From assembly GCA_035497315.1 (NCBI GenBank), contig DATJDU010000045.1, positions 1-55,603 of the forward strand: a DNA stretch of 55,603 nucleotides. Reading direction: 5' to 3'. The stretch is from Andeanibacterium sp035497315. GTDB taxonomy: Bacteria > Pseudomonadota > Alphaproteobacteria > Sphingomonadales > Sphingomonadaceae. Within the stretch, counting starts at the first letter, position 1. Each line of letters begins with the position of its first letter. Positions 48,717 to 55,603 of this stretch are shown here, piece by piece. The position numbers and the translations under genes are program-made. The notes under the pieces were generated by a model that worked only from the letters and a program-made list of their open reading frames with translations, had not been told where the DNA came from and made no database searches.

Positions 48717-49173
48717 TATGCTACTCCTTTAGATTACACCGACCGACCTTGCGTATTCGCGGCCTTCCGTCAGGCTGCCCCCCGGTACGTATCCGGCCGG
48801 CAGAGTTTTCTTTGCCCCCGACTTCAATAGATGTGCGGTGTGTCTGTTGTACTTTGAATGCCATTCCTGCGTGTTGGGGGCCGCCTTTCTGGCAGATGAA
48901 CGCGCCCGGCAAGGCGGCCGGTTGTGCGGATAATACGAGCGCATCATGCGGCGAGCCGATGAGACTGCGCTACGCCGCCATATCCATGTCTTGGTAAATC
49001 TTGCGCGCTGAATATGCGGGGCCTTGCCCCCAAATGACAGGCGCTTTTTCCGAAAGCTCGCCCCGGTAAGGCTACCGATGTCAGGCCCCATTCCGGCACC
49101 CCATCGTCCCGACAAACGCCGGGATCGCCGGCGGCAAGTATCGGGAGCGGCTATCTGTCCACGCCGCCTGGGG
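48717..49173. other. 457-bp intergenic region
   Basis: Upstream of the OmpA-like gene and downstream of the allophanate hydrolase gene. A 128-codon open frame on the minus strand (48729-49115) has Arg/Lys-rich, non-natural composition and is not called. The only recognisable element is a decayed REP-like stretch at 49105-49137. Confidence 0.5.
49105..49137. repeat. Degenerate REP-like element
   Basis: Shares CGTC-CCG and GCCGGGATCGC-GGCGGCAA with the element at 3832-3911 but has lost the second hairpin and one base of stem symmetry. A decayed copy of the same dispersed family. Confidence 0.45.
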
Positions 49174-50958
49174 TCAGGCTTTCAGGGAACCGATATAGGC
49201 CCGCCAGCCGCCGAACGAGGTAACGTCCTTCGATCCCTCAATGGCGCGCGGCTCGGCCACGAACCCCTTTACTTCGCTGCCATCTTCCAGCGTCACTGTG
49301 CCGATAGCCAGCGGTGCGGGAACTTCCGCCACGAAGCTGCCGAAGCTGGCAAAATCCATCTCGTAGATTTCGAGTTCCAGCCCCGAACCGTCGGCCTCGC
49401 CCACGTGGATCAGGGCGGGCTTGGGCGGCGTGGTTTCCATCGCATAGAGGCGATAGGCGGGTGTCGTCTTCGCCTTGCGGACCAGCCGCGCGTTCCGTTC
49501 TTCCAGCTGGAAGTGCAGCGGCATGCCGTGCAGATGTGCGCCGACCACGGCAAGCTGGATGTCCGCCTTGTGCGGCGTTTGGTCGAGCGGCGGCGTGGCG
49601 GCCATGGTCTGGTTCTCCTGAAAGGCGGATGCGAGATCGAGCAGATAGGTATCGGCCCACGCCGGACCCATCAGCGTGACGCCAAAGCCGGTGCCATTGG
49701 CACGAAAGCCCGCCGGGATCGCCAGCGCGCTCATATCCAGCAGGTTCACGAAATTGGTGTAGAGGCCAAGGTTGCTGTTGAGGGCCACCGGATCGGCCAG
49801 CAATTCCTTCACCTTGTAGATCGTGGGCGTGGTGGGCAGCAGCAGCACATCCACAGCGCGCCACAGGGCCTGCGCCGCGCGTTCATATTGCTTGAGCCGG
49901 TATTGCCCCTCGAACGCATCGACCGCGCTCTTCGTAGTGCCAGACTGGACGATGCCGCGCACCACCGGATGGATCGCCAGCGGATTGCTTTCCAGCAGAT
50001 CTTTGAGTGCCGCCGTGCGTTCCGCCACCCATGGGCCGGAATAGAGCAACTGCGCACAATCGAGCAGCTGGGAAATGTCGACTTCCACCACCTCGCCCAG
50101 CGCTGCGGCATGGCGCGCGGCTTCGGCATAGAGCGCGGCGGATTCCTCGTCGCCCAGGAAGTGCAGATCCTCCGCGCGCGGAATGCCGATGCGCGGCTTT
50201 TGCGGCCCAGTATGAGTGGCAGTCTCGCGCGAATAGATGTCTTCCTCGTCGAAGGTGGTCAGCACCGCATCCACGGCCCGCGCATCGTCGAGCGAGCGGG
50301 CAAAGACGCTGACGCAATCGAGTGAACGGCAGGCGGGACGCAGGCCCCGCGTGCTCCAGCGCCCCTTGGTCGGCTTGAGGCCGATCAGCCCGTTGAACGC
50401 CGCCGGAACCCGACCGGAACCTGCCGTATCGGTGCCCAGCGCGAAGGGAACCACGCCCGCCGCCACCGCGACGGCCGAGCCGGAACTCGATCCGCCCGAG
50501 ACATAGGCCTTGTCGAACACACAGCCGCAGGCTCCATAAGGAGAGCGCGTACCGACGAGGCCAGTGGCGAACTGATCAAGATTGGTCTTGCCGATCAGCA
50601 CCGCCCCAGCCTGCTGCAGCAGTTCCACCACCCGGGCGGAACGCTGCGCGACATAACCGGCAGAGGGGCTCGCGGCGGTCGTCACCATTCCGGCAACGTC
50701 GAGATTGTCTTTCGCGGCAAAGGGCACGCCCGCCAGCGGGAGGTCTTCCCCGGCGGCGATCCGCCGGTCCACTTCCTCTGCCGCGGCAAGCACTTCGGCG
50801 GGCGGAACCCGCGCGATCCACACTTGCGGCTGGATCGCCTGATAGGCGTCGGCACGCGCGATCGCCTCGCTCGCCACGTTCCGGGCGGATGTTTCGCCCG
50901 AACGCACCGCGCGGGCGATTTCACCGATCGAGCCAGCCGGCCCGACGCATCCGCTCAT
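49174..50958 (-). CDS. atzF: Allophanate hydrolase
   Basis: A 594-residue enzyme that hydrolyses allophanate (N-carboxyurea) to ammonia and CO2, last step of urea amidolyase and s-triazine/cyanurate pathways. The N-terminal amidase-signature domain (about 1-450) has the Ser-cisSer-Lys triad: Lys in PFAAKDNLDVAG, Ser in GGSSSGSAVAVAAG, then LGTDTAGSGRVPAAF. The C-terminal AtzF-like domain (about 470-594; LAVVGAHLHGMPLHFQL, ending FGGWRAYIGSLK) is diagnostic for allophanate hydrolase. No urea carboxylase gene is nearby, so allophanate must come from the ring- or amide-degrading genes upstream or from elsewhere. Confidence 0.88.
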   Translation of the reverse strand: MSGCVGPAGSIGEIARAVRSGETSARNVASEAIARADAYQAIQPQVWIARVPPAEVLAAAEEVDRRIAAGEDLPLAGVPFAAKDNLDVAGMVTTAASPSAGYVAQRSARVVELLQQAGAVLIGKTNLDQFATGLVGTRSPYGACGCVFDKAYVSGGSSSGSAVAVAAGVVPFALGTDTAGSGRVPAAFNGLIGLKPTKGRWSTRGLRPACRSLDCVSVFARSLDDARAVDAVLTTFDEEDIYSRETATHTGPQKPRIGIPRAEDLHFLGDEESAALYAEAARHAAALGEVVEVDISQLLDCAQLLYSGPWVAERTAALKDLLESNPLAIHPVVRGIVQSGTTKSAVDAFEGQYRLKQYERAAQALWRAVDVLLLPTTPTIYKVKELLADPVALNSNLGLYTNFVNLLDMSALAIPAGFRANGTGFGVTLMGPAWADTYLLDLASAFQENQTMAATPPLDQTPHKADIQLAVVGAHLHGMPLHFQLEERNARLVRKAKTTPAYRLYAMETTPPKPALIHVGEADGSGLELEIYEMDFASFGSFVAEVPAPLAIGTVTLEDGSEVKGFVAEPRAIEGSKDVTSFGGWRAYIGSLKA

Positions 50959-50989
50959 TCCGTTACTCCGTCAACCAAAGGGGCAGTCT

Positions 50990-51009
50990 GGGCGCCCCGC
51001 GGGGCGCCC
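50990..51009. terminator. Perfect 20-bp GC palindrome between VOC and allophanate hydrolase genes
   Basis: GGGCGCCCCG followed by its exact complement CGGGGCGCCC can fold into a nine-pair stem with a minimal loop, in the 61-bp gap. No T-run follows. A processing, attenuation or protein-binding role is possible. Confidence 0.5.
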
Positions 51010-51019
51010 GCAAGTGCGG

Positions 51020-51511
51020 TCAGGCTTCAACCCCGACCTGCCAGAGATCGCGCGCGGCTTCAAACACGCCCTGATCGTAGGAGAATTCGATCGTATTTCC
51101 GTCCGGGTCCTTCAGGAAGCAGATATAACCGACATCTTCCTTGGGGAACTGCATCGGCCCAAGGGCGAGGCAGCCACCTTCGCGCGCCAGCTCGGCCACA
51201 GCATCGACCGCTTCCTTCGTGGGAAGTTCGATACCGATATGGGCGAAGGGCCCCAGCGGCAGGTGCGCCTTGGGCGCGAAGGGATCGTGACCTTCGAAGA
51301 ACTGACCGGCCACCAGCACGAAGGCGCGTTCCTTCTCGTTCGGATCGGCTAGCCAGACGTTCTTCCCGTCCTCGTCCTCGCGCTGGCGCAGCACACGCAG
51401 GTGAGTGTACTTTTCATACCAGGCGATCGTGTCATCGACGCTTTTCACCGCCAATGCGAGGTGGGTCCAGGTGGCCTTTTTGGGCCCTACCGAATGCACG
51501 ATCTGATTCAC
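51020..51511 (-). CDS. VOC-superfamily (glyoxalase/dioxygenase-like) protein
   Basis: A 163-residue protein from a GTG start with GGAAGGAAGC upstream. It has two beta-alpha-beta-beta-beta modules: first THLALAVKSVDDTIAWYEKYTHLRVLRQ, second AHIGIELPTKEAVDAVAELAREGG with PDGNTIEFSYDQG. The metal-ligand pattern is His in THLALAV, His in FAHIGIE and Glu in NTIEFSY, so a mononuclear metal enzyme is likely (lyase, isomerase, or ring-opening dioxygenase). It lies between amidohydrolase and allophanate hydrolase genes in the same direction, suggesting a step in the same catabolic pathway. Confidence 0.83.
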   Translation of the reverse strand: MNQIVHSVGPKKATWTHLALAVKSVDDTIAWYEKYTHLRVLRQREDEDGKNVWLADPNEKERAFVLVAGQFFEGHDPFAPKAHLPLGPFAHIGIELPTKEAVDAVAELAREGGCLALGPMQFPKEDVGYICFLKDPDGNTIEFSYDQGVFEAARDLWQVGVEA

Positions 51512-51647
51512 CTTGATGCTTCCTTCCGATGGGAGTTCGGATCGAACCTATCACTCCCGGCACCCGCGCACTTTGCCACTGATGCCCAGATTTTGAACTC
51601 TACGCGCACGAAATGCCGTTCCGCAGGCCGCCGGAAGGCCTCCTTGC

Positions 51648-53045
51648 CTACAAAATCGGCCAGGGCGTGCGGATCGGCAGGCCCGTACGCGCGACCAGCG
51701 CTTCGCCCGCAGGCACGGCCTCGGCAATCAGTTTTTCTTCGTCCAGCAACAGGTTGCGCCCCGCATCCAGCACCTGCCTGCCGTCGATCCACACGCTGTG
51801 GACCCCATGCGGCGGGGCATGCTGGGCCAGCTGGCCGACCGAATCGAAAATAGGCCCCCATTCGAGCAGCCGCGTATCGTGCAGCACGAAATCGGCCTTG
51901 TAGCCGGGCGCCAGCGTGCCGATCCGGTCTTCCCAGCCCATGCCCTTCGCACCGTTGACGGTCATCAGTTCCATCAGCGTGGTGGCGGGCAGCAGATCCT
52001 GATCGCCGCGCGCATCACGATATCCCGCCGCCATCAGCCGAGCGGAGGAGAGGATTTCGGTGGCATTGCCGTCCGTCCCTAGCATCACGTTGGCGCCGCC
52101 TTCCATCATTTCCAGATGGAGGCCCTGCTTCGCGAGGCCCATGCCACCCTTGAAGGCCGCGTCGGGGCAATGGATGCAGGTCGTGCCCGTTTCCACCACC
52201 AGTTCCATCTCGCTGCGGTCGATCGCGGCAAGGTGCGTAATGCAGACATTGGGGCCCAGCGCGCCGATATCGGCCAGATGCTCCACCGGACGGCGGTTGT
52301 AGCGAGCCATGAACCAGTCCGGATCGGACTGGCGCGGGCTCATATGGGCGGAAACCTTCAGCCCCTTCTCATCGGCCAGCGCCTTGGCGGCCAGCCAGAC
52401 CTCATCGGGATTGGTCGAATGGCCGACCAGCACCGGCCATGCGGCCAGCATGCAATCGCCATCGTCTGGATAAGCTTCGACCTCGGACTCGAGCAGCCCG
52501 ATCGCCTCGCCGATCTTCGCCGCCTGATCGGCCGAAGGGTCATAGGCGCGTCCTTCCACCCACTGGCCGACCCGGCCGCGAATGCCCGCTTCGGCAAGGC
52601 CTTCCATCACATCGTCGAGATGAATCACCGTGCCCGCTTCAAGGAAAGTGGTGGTGCCATAGCGGATCATCGCCAGCGCGGAGAGCTGGGCGGCCAGCTT
52701 CTCGTCCGAAGGCGTCTGCGACTTGAACAGCGGGATGACCCATTTGGTGAGGTTGTCGTTCCAGCTGTCGGTCGGAATACGGCGCACGAAACCGCGGGTC
52801 AGCGGATCGGCGGTAATGTGAATATGGCCGTCGACGAAGCCCGGGGAGATCACGAAATGGCGCCCGTCGCGCGTTTCCTTGGCGCGAACGGTGCGTTCGG
52901 CCTCTTCCCGCTTGCCCACCATCACGATTCGGTTGCCCTTGATCGCCAGCGCACCGTCTCGGATCACCTGGCGCCCGGCGTTCATGGTAATGATCTCCGC
53001 GCCGGTGATGAGCAGGTCGGCTTCGATAATCGGCTGTTCGGTCAT
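51648..53045 (-). CDS. Amidohydrolase, AtzB/TrzN/SAH-deaminase group
   Basis: A 465-residue cytosolic metal-dependent deaminase or hydrolase from the ATG at 53045 (MTEQPIIEADLL). It has the small beta-sandwich ends (residues about 8-65 and 400-465) and a TIM barrel with metal ligands: HIHIT after GFVDG, His in KVSAHMSPRQSD, His in CITHLAAIDRSE and Asp in VMLGTDGNATE. This subgroup removes amino, chloro or other groups from N-heterocycles (S-adenosylhomocysteine, guanine, hydroxyatrazine). Its operon with allophanate hydrolase favours a nitrogen-rich heterocycle as substrate. Confidence 0.86.
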   Translation of the reverse strand: MTEQPIIEADLLITGAEIITMNAGRQVIRDGALAIKGNRIVMVGKREEAERTVRAKETRDGRHFVISPGFVDGHIHITADPLTRGFVRRIPTDSWNDNLTKWVIPLFKSQTPSDEKLAAQLSALAMIRYGTTTFLEAGTVIHLDDVMEGLAEAGIRGRVGQWVEGRAYDPSADQAAKIGEAIGLLESEVEAYPDDGDCMLAAWPVLVGHSTNPDEVWLAAKALADEKGLKVSAHMSPRQSDPDWFMARYNRRPVEHLADIGALGPNVCITHLAAIDRSEMELVVETGTTCIHCPDAAFKGGMGLAKQGLHLEMMEGGANVMLGTDGNATEILSSARLMAAGYRDARGDQDLLPATTLMELMTVNGAKGMGWEDRIGTLAPGYKADFVLHDTRLLEWGPIFDSVGQLAQHAPPHGVHSVWIDGRQVLDAGRNLLLDEEKLIAEAVPAGEALVARTGLPIRTPWPIL

Positions 53046-53081
53046 GCAATCACTTTCCAATGTGCCGTTTCAAACGTGGTT

Positions 53082-53117
53082 GCGGCTCCTTCCCGTATGC
53101 GGACGGGAAGGAGCCGC
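53082..53117 (-). terminator. Strong hairpin between the TonB receptor and amidohydrolase genes
   Basis: Perfect 15-bp arms GCGGCTCCTTCCCGT and ACGGGAAGGAGCCGC around a six-base loop, 51 bases after the receptor stop on the minus strand. No T-run follows on that strand, so it more likely protects the receptor mRNA or partly terminates. Confidence 0.65.
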
Positions 53118-53168
53118 AATTCTGTCACTTCAATTCACCCCGCCCGCAAGAGCGGCGTGCCGGGGGCC

Positions 53169-55556
53169 TCAGAACTTGAAGCCGACCGAGAAGATCGCCT
53201 GACGGGGCGCAATGTAGGTCTCGAAGCCCTGCGAACTGCCGTAGGGATCGGAGAAGCGCGAGTTCACACCTGCTTCGTCGAACAGATTGCTCACCGAAGC
53301 CGTGACATAGACCGGGCTGCCTTCCGGTTCGTAGCGAACGAACAGGTTCACCACGCTGTAGGCCGGGGTCGTGTCATAGAACGCGTTGTTGAACACGCGG
53401 TAGAAGAACTCGCCGCGATACTGGTACTGCACGCGAGCCGTCAGATCGCCCGGGCCAACCTTGCCATTATACACCAAAGCAGCCGAACCCTGCCACTTGG
53501 GCAGCTTGGGCACCTTGTTGCCGTTGATGTTCGAACGCGCGCTTTCACGGGCGACCGACGCGTCATAGTAATTCGACCAGAACAACCAGTCGGGATAGCC
53601 AGCCGCATTCTGCGCCGCGAGGGCATCGACCGGATCGAGGGCCAGATAGTCTGCGTCGAATTCGCCGTTCAGCTGCGACAGGCTGGTTTCCAGACGCAGA
53701 TTATCGGTGATCCGATAGTTCGCTTCCAGTTCGAGGCCGTAGATATTCGCGCTGGGCGCATTGGCCGTGCCTTCACCGTACAGGATCGCATCCTCATCGA
53801 GGAACTGCATGTTCTTGTACTTGTAGTAGAAGGCCGAGACGTTGAGCTGCAGCGCATCGTCGAAGAAGCGGTTCTTGGAACCCACTTCGAACGAATCCAC
53901 CACTTCCGGCTGATAGGTCGGCTTGATGCCGGTTTCCCAACCGAAGTTGACATAGGAAGTCGAGGTGCCATTCAGACCGCCCGGTTTGAAGCCGCGGGTA
54001 TAGCTGGCATAGACCATGTTTTCCGGTGTGATCTTGTATTCCAGCGCCAGCTTGCCAGTCCATTCATTGGTCGAAAGGCCCGGGCTCGCGGACGGCTGGA
54101 GGTAGGCACCCGAAGTATAGGGCGGAACCTCGCCGTTACTGCTATCGTTCGTTCCGCTATATTCGTCATGGTTGTAGCGAATGCCTGCAGTAACCGCGAA
54201 CTGGTCGGTGATGTCATAGGTGCCCTGGAAATAGGCAGCCCAGGCCTTGCGGGTGGCCGATTGCAGGCTGGCATAGGTCAGATCCAGAACCTGCGGATCG
54301 TTCCAGGCAGTATCGACCGGAAGCGGCGGACGCACGATCTGGTCGTCAGCTGCGCGATATTCGACAATATACTGGTCGTTCTTCGACCAGAGATAGACGC
54401 CGCCGACGATCCAGTTGAACGGACCTTCGCCATTGGAAGCTAGATTGACTTCCTGCGTCCAGCTTTCGTTATCGCTCTGCCACAGGGCAACGTGGTCATA
54501 GTTGAAATAGCCGGTTTCCCACGGATTGGCACCAACCCAATAGGTCACATCGCTGAACAGGTCGGCATTCAGGCCATCGCCATCCCATGCCTGTTCGCTG
54601 TGCAGCTTCTGGTAGCTGGTGATGGACTTCAGCGTGGCGAAATCGAGGTCCAGCGCAACCGTGCCGTAATAGAGGTCGGTTTCGACCTTCGAACGGCCCG
54701 GGTAATCCTGGGTCAGCACGCGTGGATCGTCCGACGGATCGAGCACGTTCTTCTGCGCCGCACCATGGGTGTTGCTGTCATACTGGATGGTGGCGAGCGT
54801 GACCTTGAGATTGTCGGTCGGCTCCCAGCGCATCATGGCCTTCCACGAAGTCGAATTCTCGTCGTCGAGTTCGTACTTGTCGTAGCCTTCGACGTCGGTG
54901 GCATAAGCATAACCGTCATGCTTGCGGCGATTGCCGTAGACACGGAAGGCGAGATTATCGCCAACCGGCACGTCCATACCCAGTTCGGCGTTGAGCAGGT
55001 TGTAATTGCCCAGGCCGACTTCGCCATTCATGCCGAACTGGCCGAGAATGGGCTCACGCGACACGACATTGATCGTACCGCCGGTGGAACCCTGACCGAA
55101 GGTGGTACCCTGCGGCCCGCGCAGCACTTCCACCTGGCTCACATCCACGAAGGCCGCATTGGCAGCAATCGAATTGAAGATGTAGACCCCGTCGATGTGG
55201 TAGGAAACGCCTGGCTGCGAATTGAGGTTTTCCGGAGTTTCCGAACCGATACCACGGATAGTGACCATACGCTCGCCGCCGCCGCTCTTGGCAACCACGA
55301 GGCTGGGCACGCTACCGTTAAGCCCGGTGACGTCGGTGATGTTGTTTTCCTTCAGCGTATCGGCCGAAACCGCGGTTGCTGAAAGCGAGGCGTCCTGAAG
55401 GCTGGTGTTCAGCTTGGTCGCCGTAATCACAATTTCGTTAGCGTATTCGCTGGAGTCGGCAGCCGCTTCCTCGGCCCAGGCGCCGCTCGGCGCAAAGGCA
55501 GCCAGGGCTACGCCTGCCAGAAGGAACTTCCGATTATTGTTGCGTGTCATTGTCAT
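53169..55556 (-). CDS. TonB-dependent receptor of the amidohydrolase/allophanate cluster
   Basis: A 795-residue outer-membrane receptor from the ATG at 55556 with GGGGA seven bases upstream (a second ATG is two codons on). The signal peptide ends GAWAEE; the TonB-box region is EIVITATKLNTSLQDA. The plug (about 45-160) has MVTIRGIGSETPENLNSQPGVSYHIDGVYIFN-type sequence and VEVLRGPQGTTFGQGSTGGTINVVSREP. The barrel includes the YTRGFKPGGLNG motif common in sphingomonad catabolic receptors and ends IFSVGFKF. Position ahead of the amidohydrolase, VOC and allophanate hydrolase genes suggests import of their substrate. Confidence 0.88.
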   Translation of the reverse strand: MTMTRNNNRKFLLAGVALAAFAPSGAWAEEAAADSSEYANEIVITATKLNTSLQDASLSATAVSADTLKENNITDVTGLNGSVPSLVVAKSGGGERMVTIRGIGSETPENLNSQPGVSYHIDGVYIFNSIAANAAFVDVSQVEVLRGPQGTTFGQGSTGGTINVVSREPILGQFGMNGEVGLGNYNLLNAELGMDVPVGDNLAFRVYGNRRKHDGYAYATDVEGYDKYELDDENSTSWKAMMRWEPTDNLKVTLATIQYDSNTHGAAQKNVLDPSDDPRVLTQDYPGRSKVETDLYYGTVALDLDFATLKSITSYQKLHSEQAWDGDGLNADLFSDVTYWVGANPWETGYFNYDHVALWQSDNESWTQEVNLASNGEGPFNWIVGGVYLWSKNDQYIVEYRAADDQIVRPPLPVDTAWNDPQVLDLTYASLQSATRKAWAAYFQGTYDITDQFAVTAGIRYNHDEYSGTNDSSNGEVPPYTSGAYLQPSASPGLSTNEWTGKLALEYKITPENMVYASYTRGFKPGGLNGTSTSYVNFGWETGIKPTYQPEVVDSFEVGSKNRFFDDALQLNVSAFYYKYKNMQFLDEDAILYGEGTANAPSANIYGLELEANYRITDNLRLETSLSQLNGEFDADYLALDPVDALAAQNAAGYPDWLFWSNYYDASVARESARSNINGNKVPKLPKWQGSAALVYNGKVGPGDLTARVQYQYRGEFFYRVFNNAFYDTTPAYSVVNLFVRYEPEGSPVYVTASVSNLFDEAGVNSRFSDPYGSSQGFETYIAPRQAIFSVGFKF

Positions 55557-55603
55557 CGCGCATCCCCGATTGGAATCGAACCCGATCGAGGCACCCCCAT
55601 CTC

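Noticed and set aside
48729..49115. 128-codon minus-strand ORF in the 457-bp intergenic region
   Set aside because: Arg/Lys/Ser-rich random-looking composition, overlap with a repeat remnant, and no family resemblance.
52116..54443. 775-codon plus-strand frame over the amidohydrolase and TonB receptor
   Set aside because: Shadow frame; it crosses the boundary between two well-supported minus-strand genes and shows no family motif.
55565..55603. tRNA-like sequence on the minus strand (GGTTCGATTCC)
   Set aside because: The T-loop-like string is not flanked by a pairing T-stem, and no anticodon or acceptor stem fits.

Overview
The window looks like a chromosomal segment of a high-GC alphaproteobacterium of the sphingomonad type (Novosphingobium/Sphingobium-like). 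The reasons are four TonB-dependent receptors heading catabolic or uptake operons, an aromatic-degradation operon, TamA, PilZ and OmpA-type envelope proteins, and dispersed palindromic elements typical of these genomes. I saw no rRNA, tRNA, CRISPR array, insertion sequence or phage. Assignments come from reading translated sequence and from family knowledge; no search was run.

Layout. (1) 1-1540: a TamA-like outer-membrane assembly protein, broken near position 110, where a different coding frame takes over to the window edge; this is possibly a chimeric join. (2) 1703-8417: a phenol-oxidation block. pobA and a divergent pobR-like AraC regulator lie next to a five-gene overlapping operon with two 4-cresol dehydrogenase/vanillyl-alcohol-oxidase flavoproteins, two c-type cytochromes and a small Tat-signal protein. 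It would plausibly feed 4-alkylphenols to 4-hydroxybenzoate and protocatechuate. (3) 8553-20087: the most unusual part. An operon encodes a membrane protein, an ExbB/TolQ-like channel protein, a DUF2149 protein with an ExbD-like transmembrane Asp, and an exported, membrane-anchored CobN-family protein resembling HmuS. Nearby are a BtuB-like TonB receptor with a lipoprotein, and an operon of two related multi-pass membrane proteins plus a class II c-type cytochrome lipoprotein. The three upstream regions share one motif (TTACNGTAA core inside a 17-bp element, with repeated GTTAC boxes), so they look like one regulon for extracytoplasmic tetrapyrrole or metal handling. (4) 20128-24869: an EmrAB-type efflux pump with outer-membrane factor and divergent MarR regulator.

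(5) 24896-30274: an exported fusion of cyanophycinase and isoaspartyl peptidase, an Lrp regulator and a divergent TonB receptor, plausibly for beta-aspartyl peptides. (6) 30504-38054: erythromycin esterase-like protein, alpha/beta hydrolase and phosphoribosyltransferase behind an FNR-type site, convergent with a PilZ, AMP-phosphorylase-like, PRPP-synthetase-like and beta-CASP nuclease run; this suggests nucleotide salvage linked to oxygen limitation. (7) 38609-47791: HAD phosphatase, RpiR regulator, and an operon of TonB receptor, PhnD, PhnC, PhnE and Tat-exported phospholipase C, plausibly for organophosphorus uptake. (8) 47838-48716: OmpA-domain protein. (9) 49174-55556: TonB receptor, AtzB-like amidohydrolase, VOC protein and allophanate hydrolase, plausibly for degradation of a nitrogen-rich compound.
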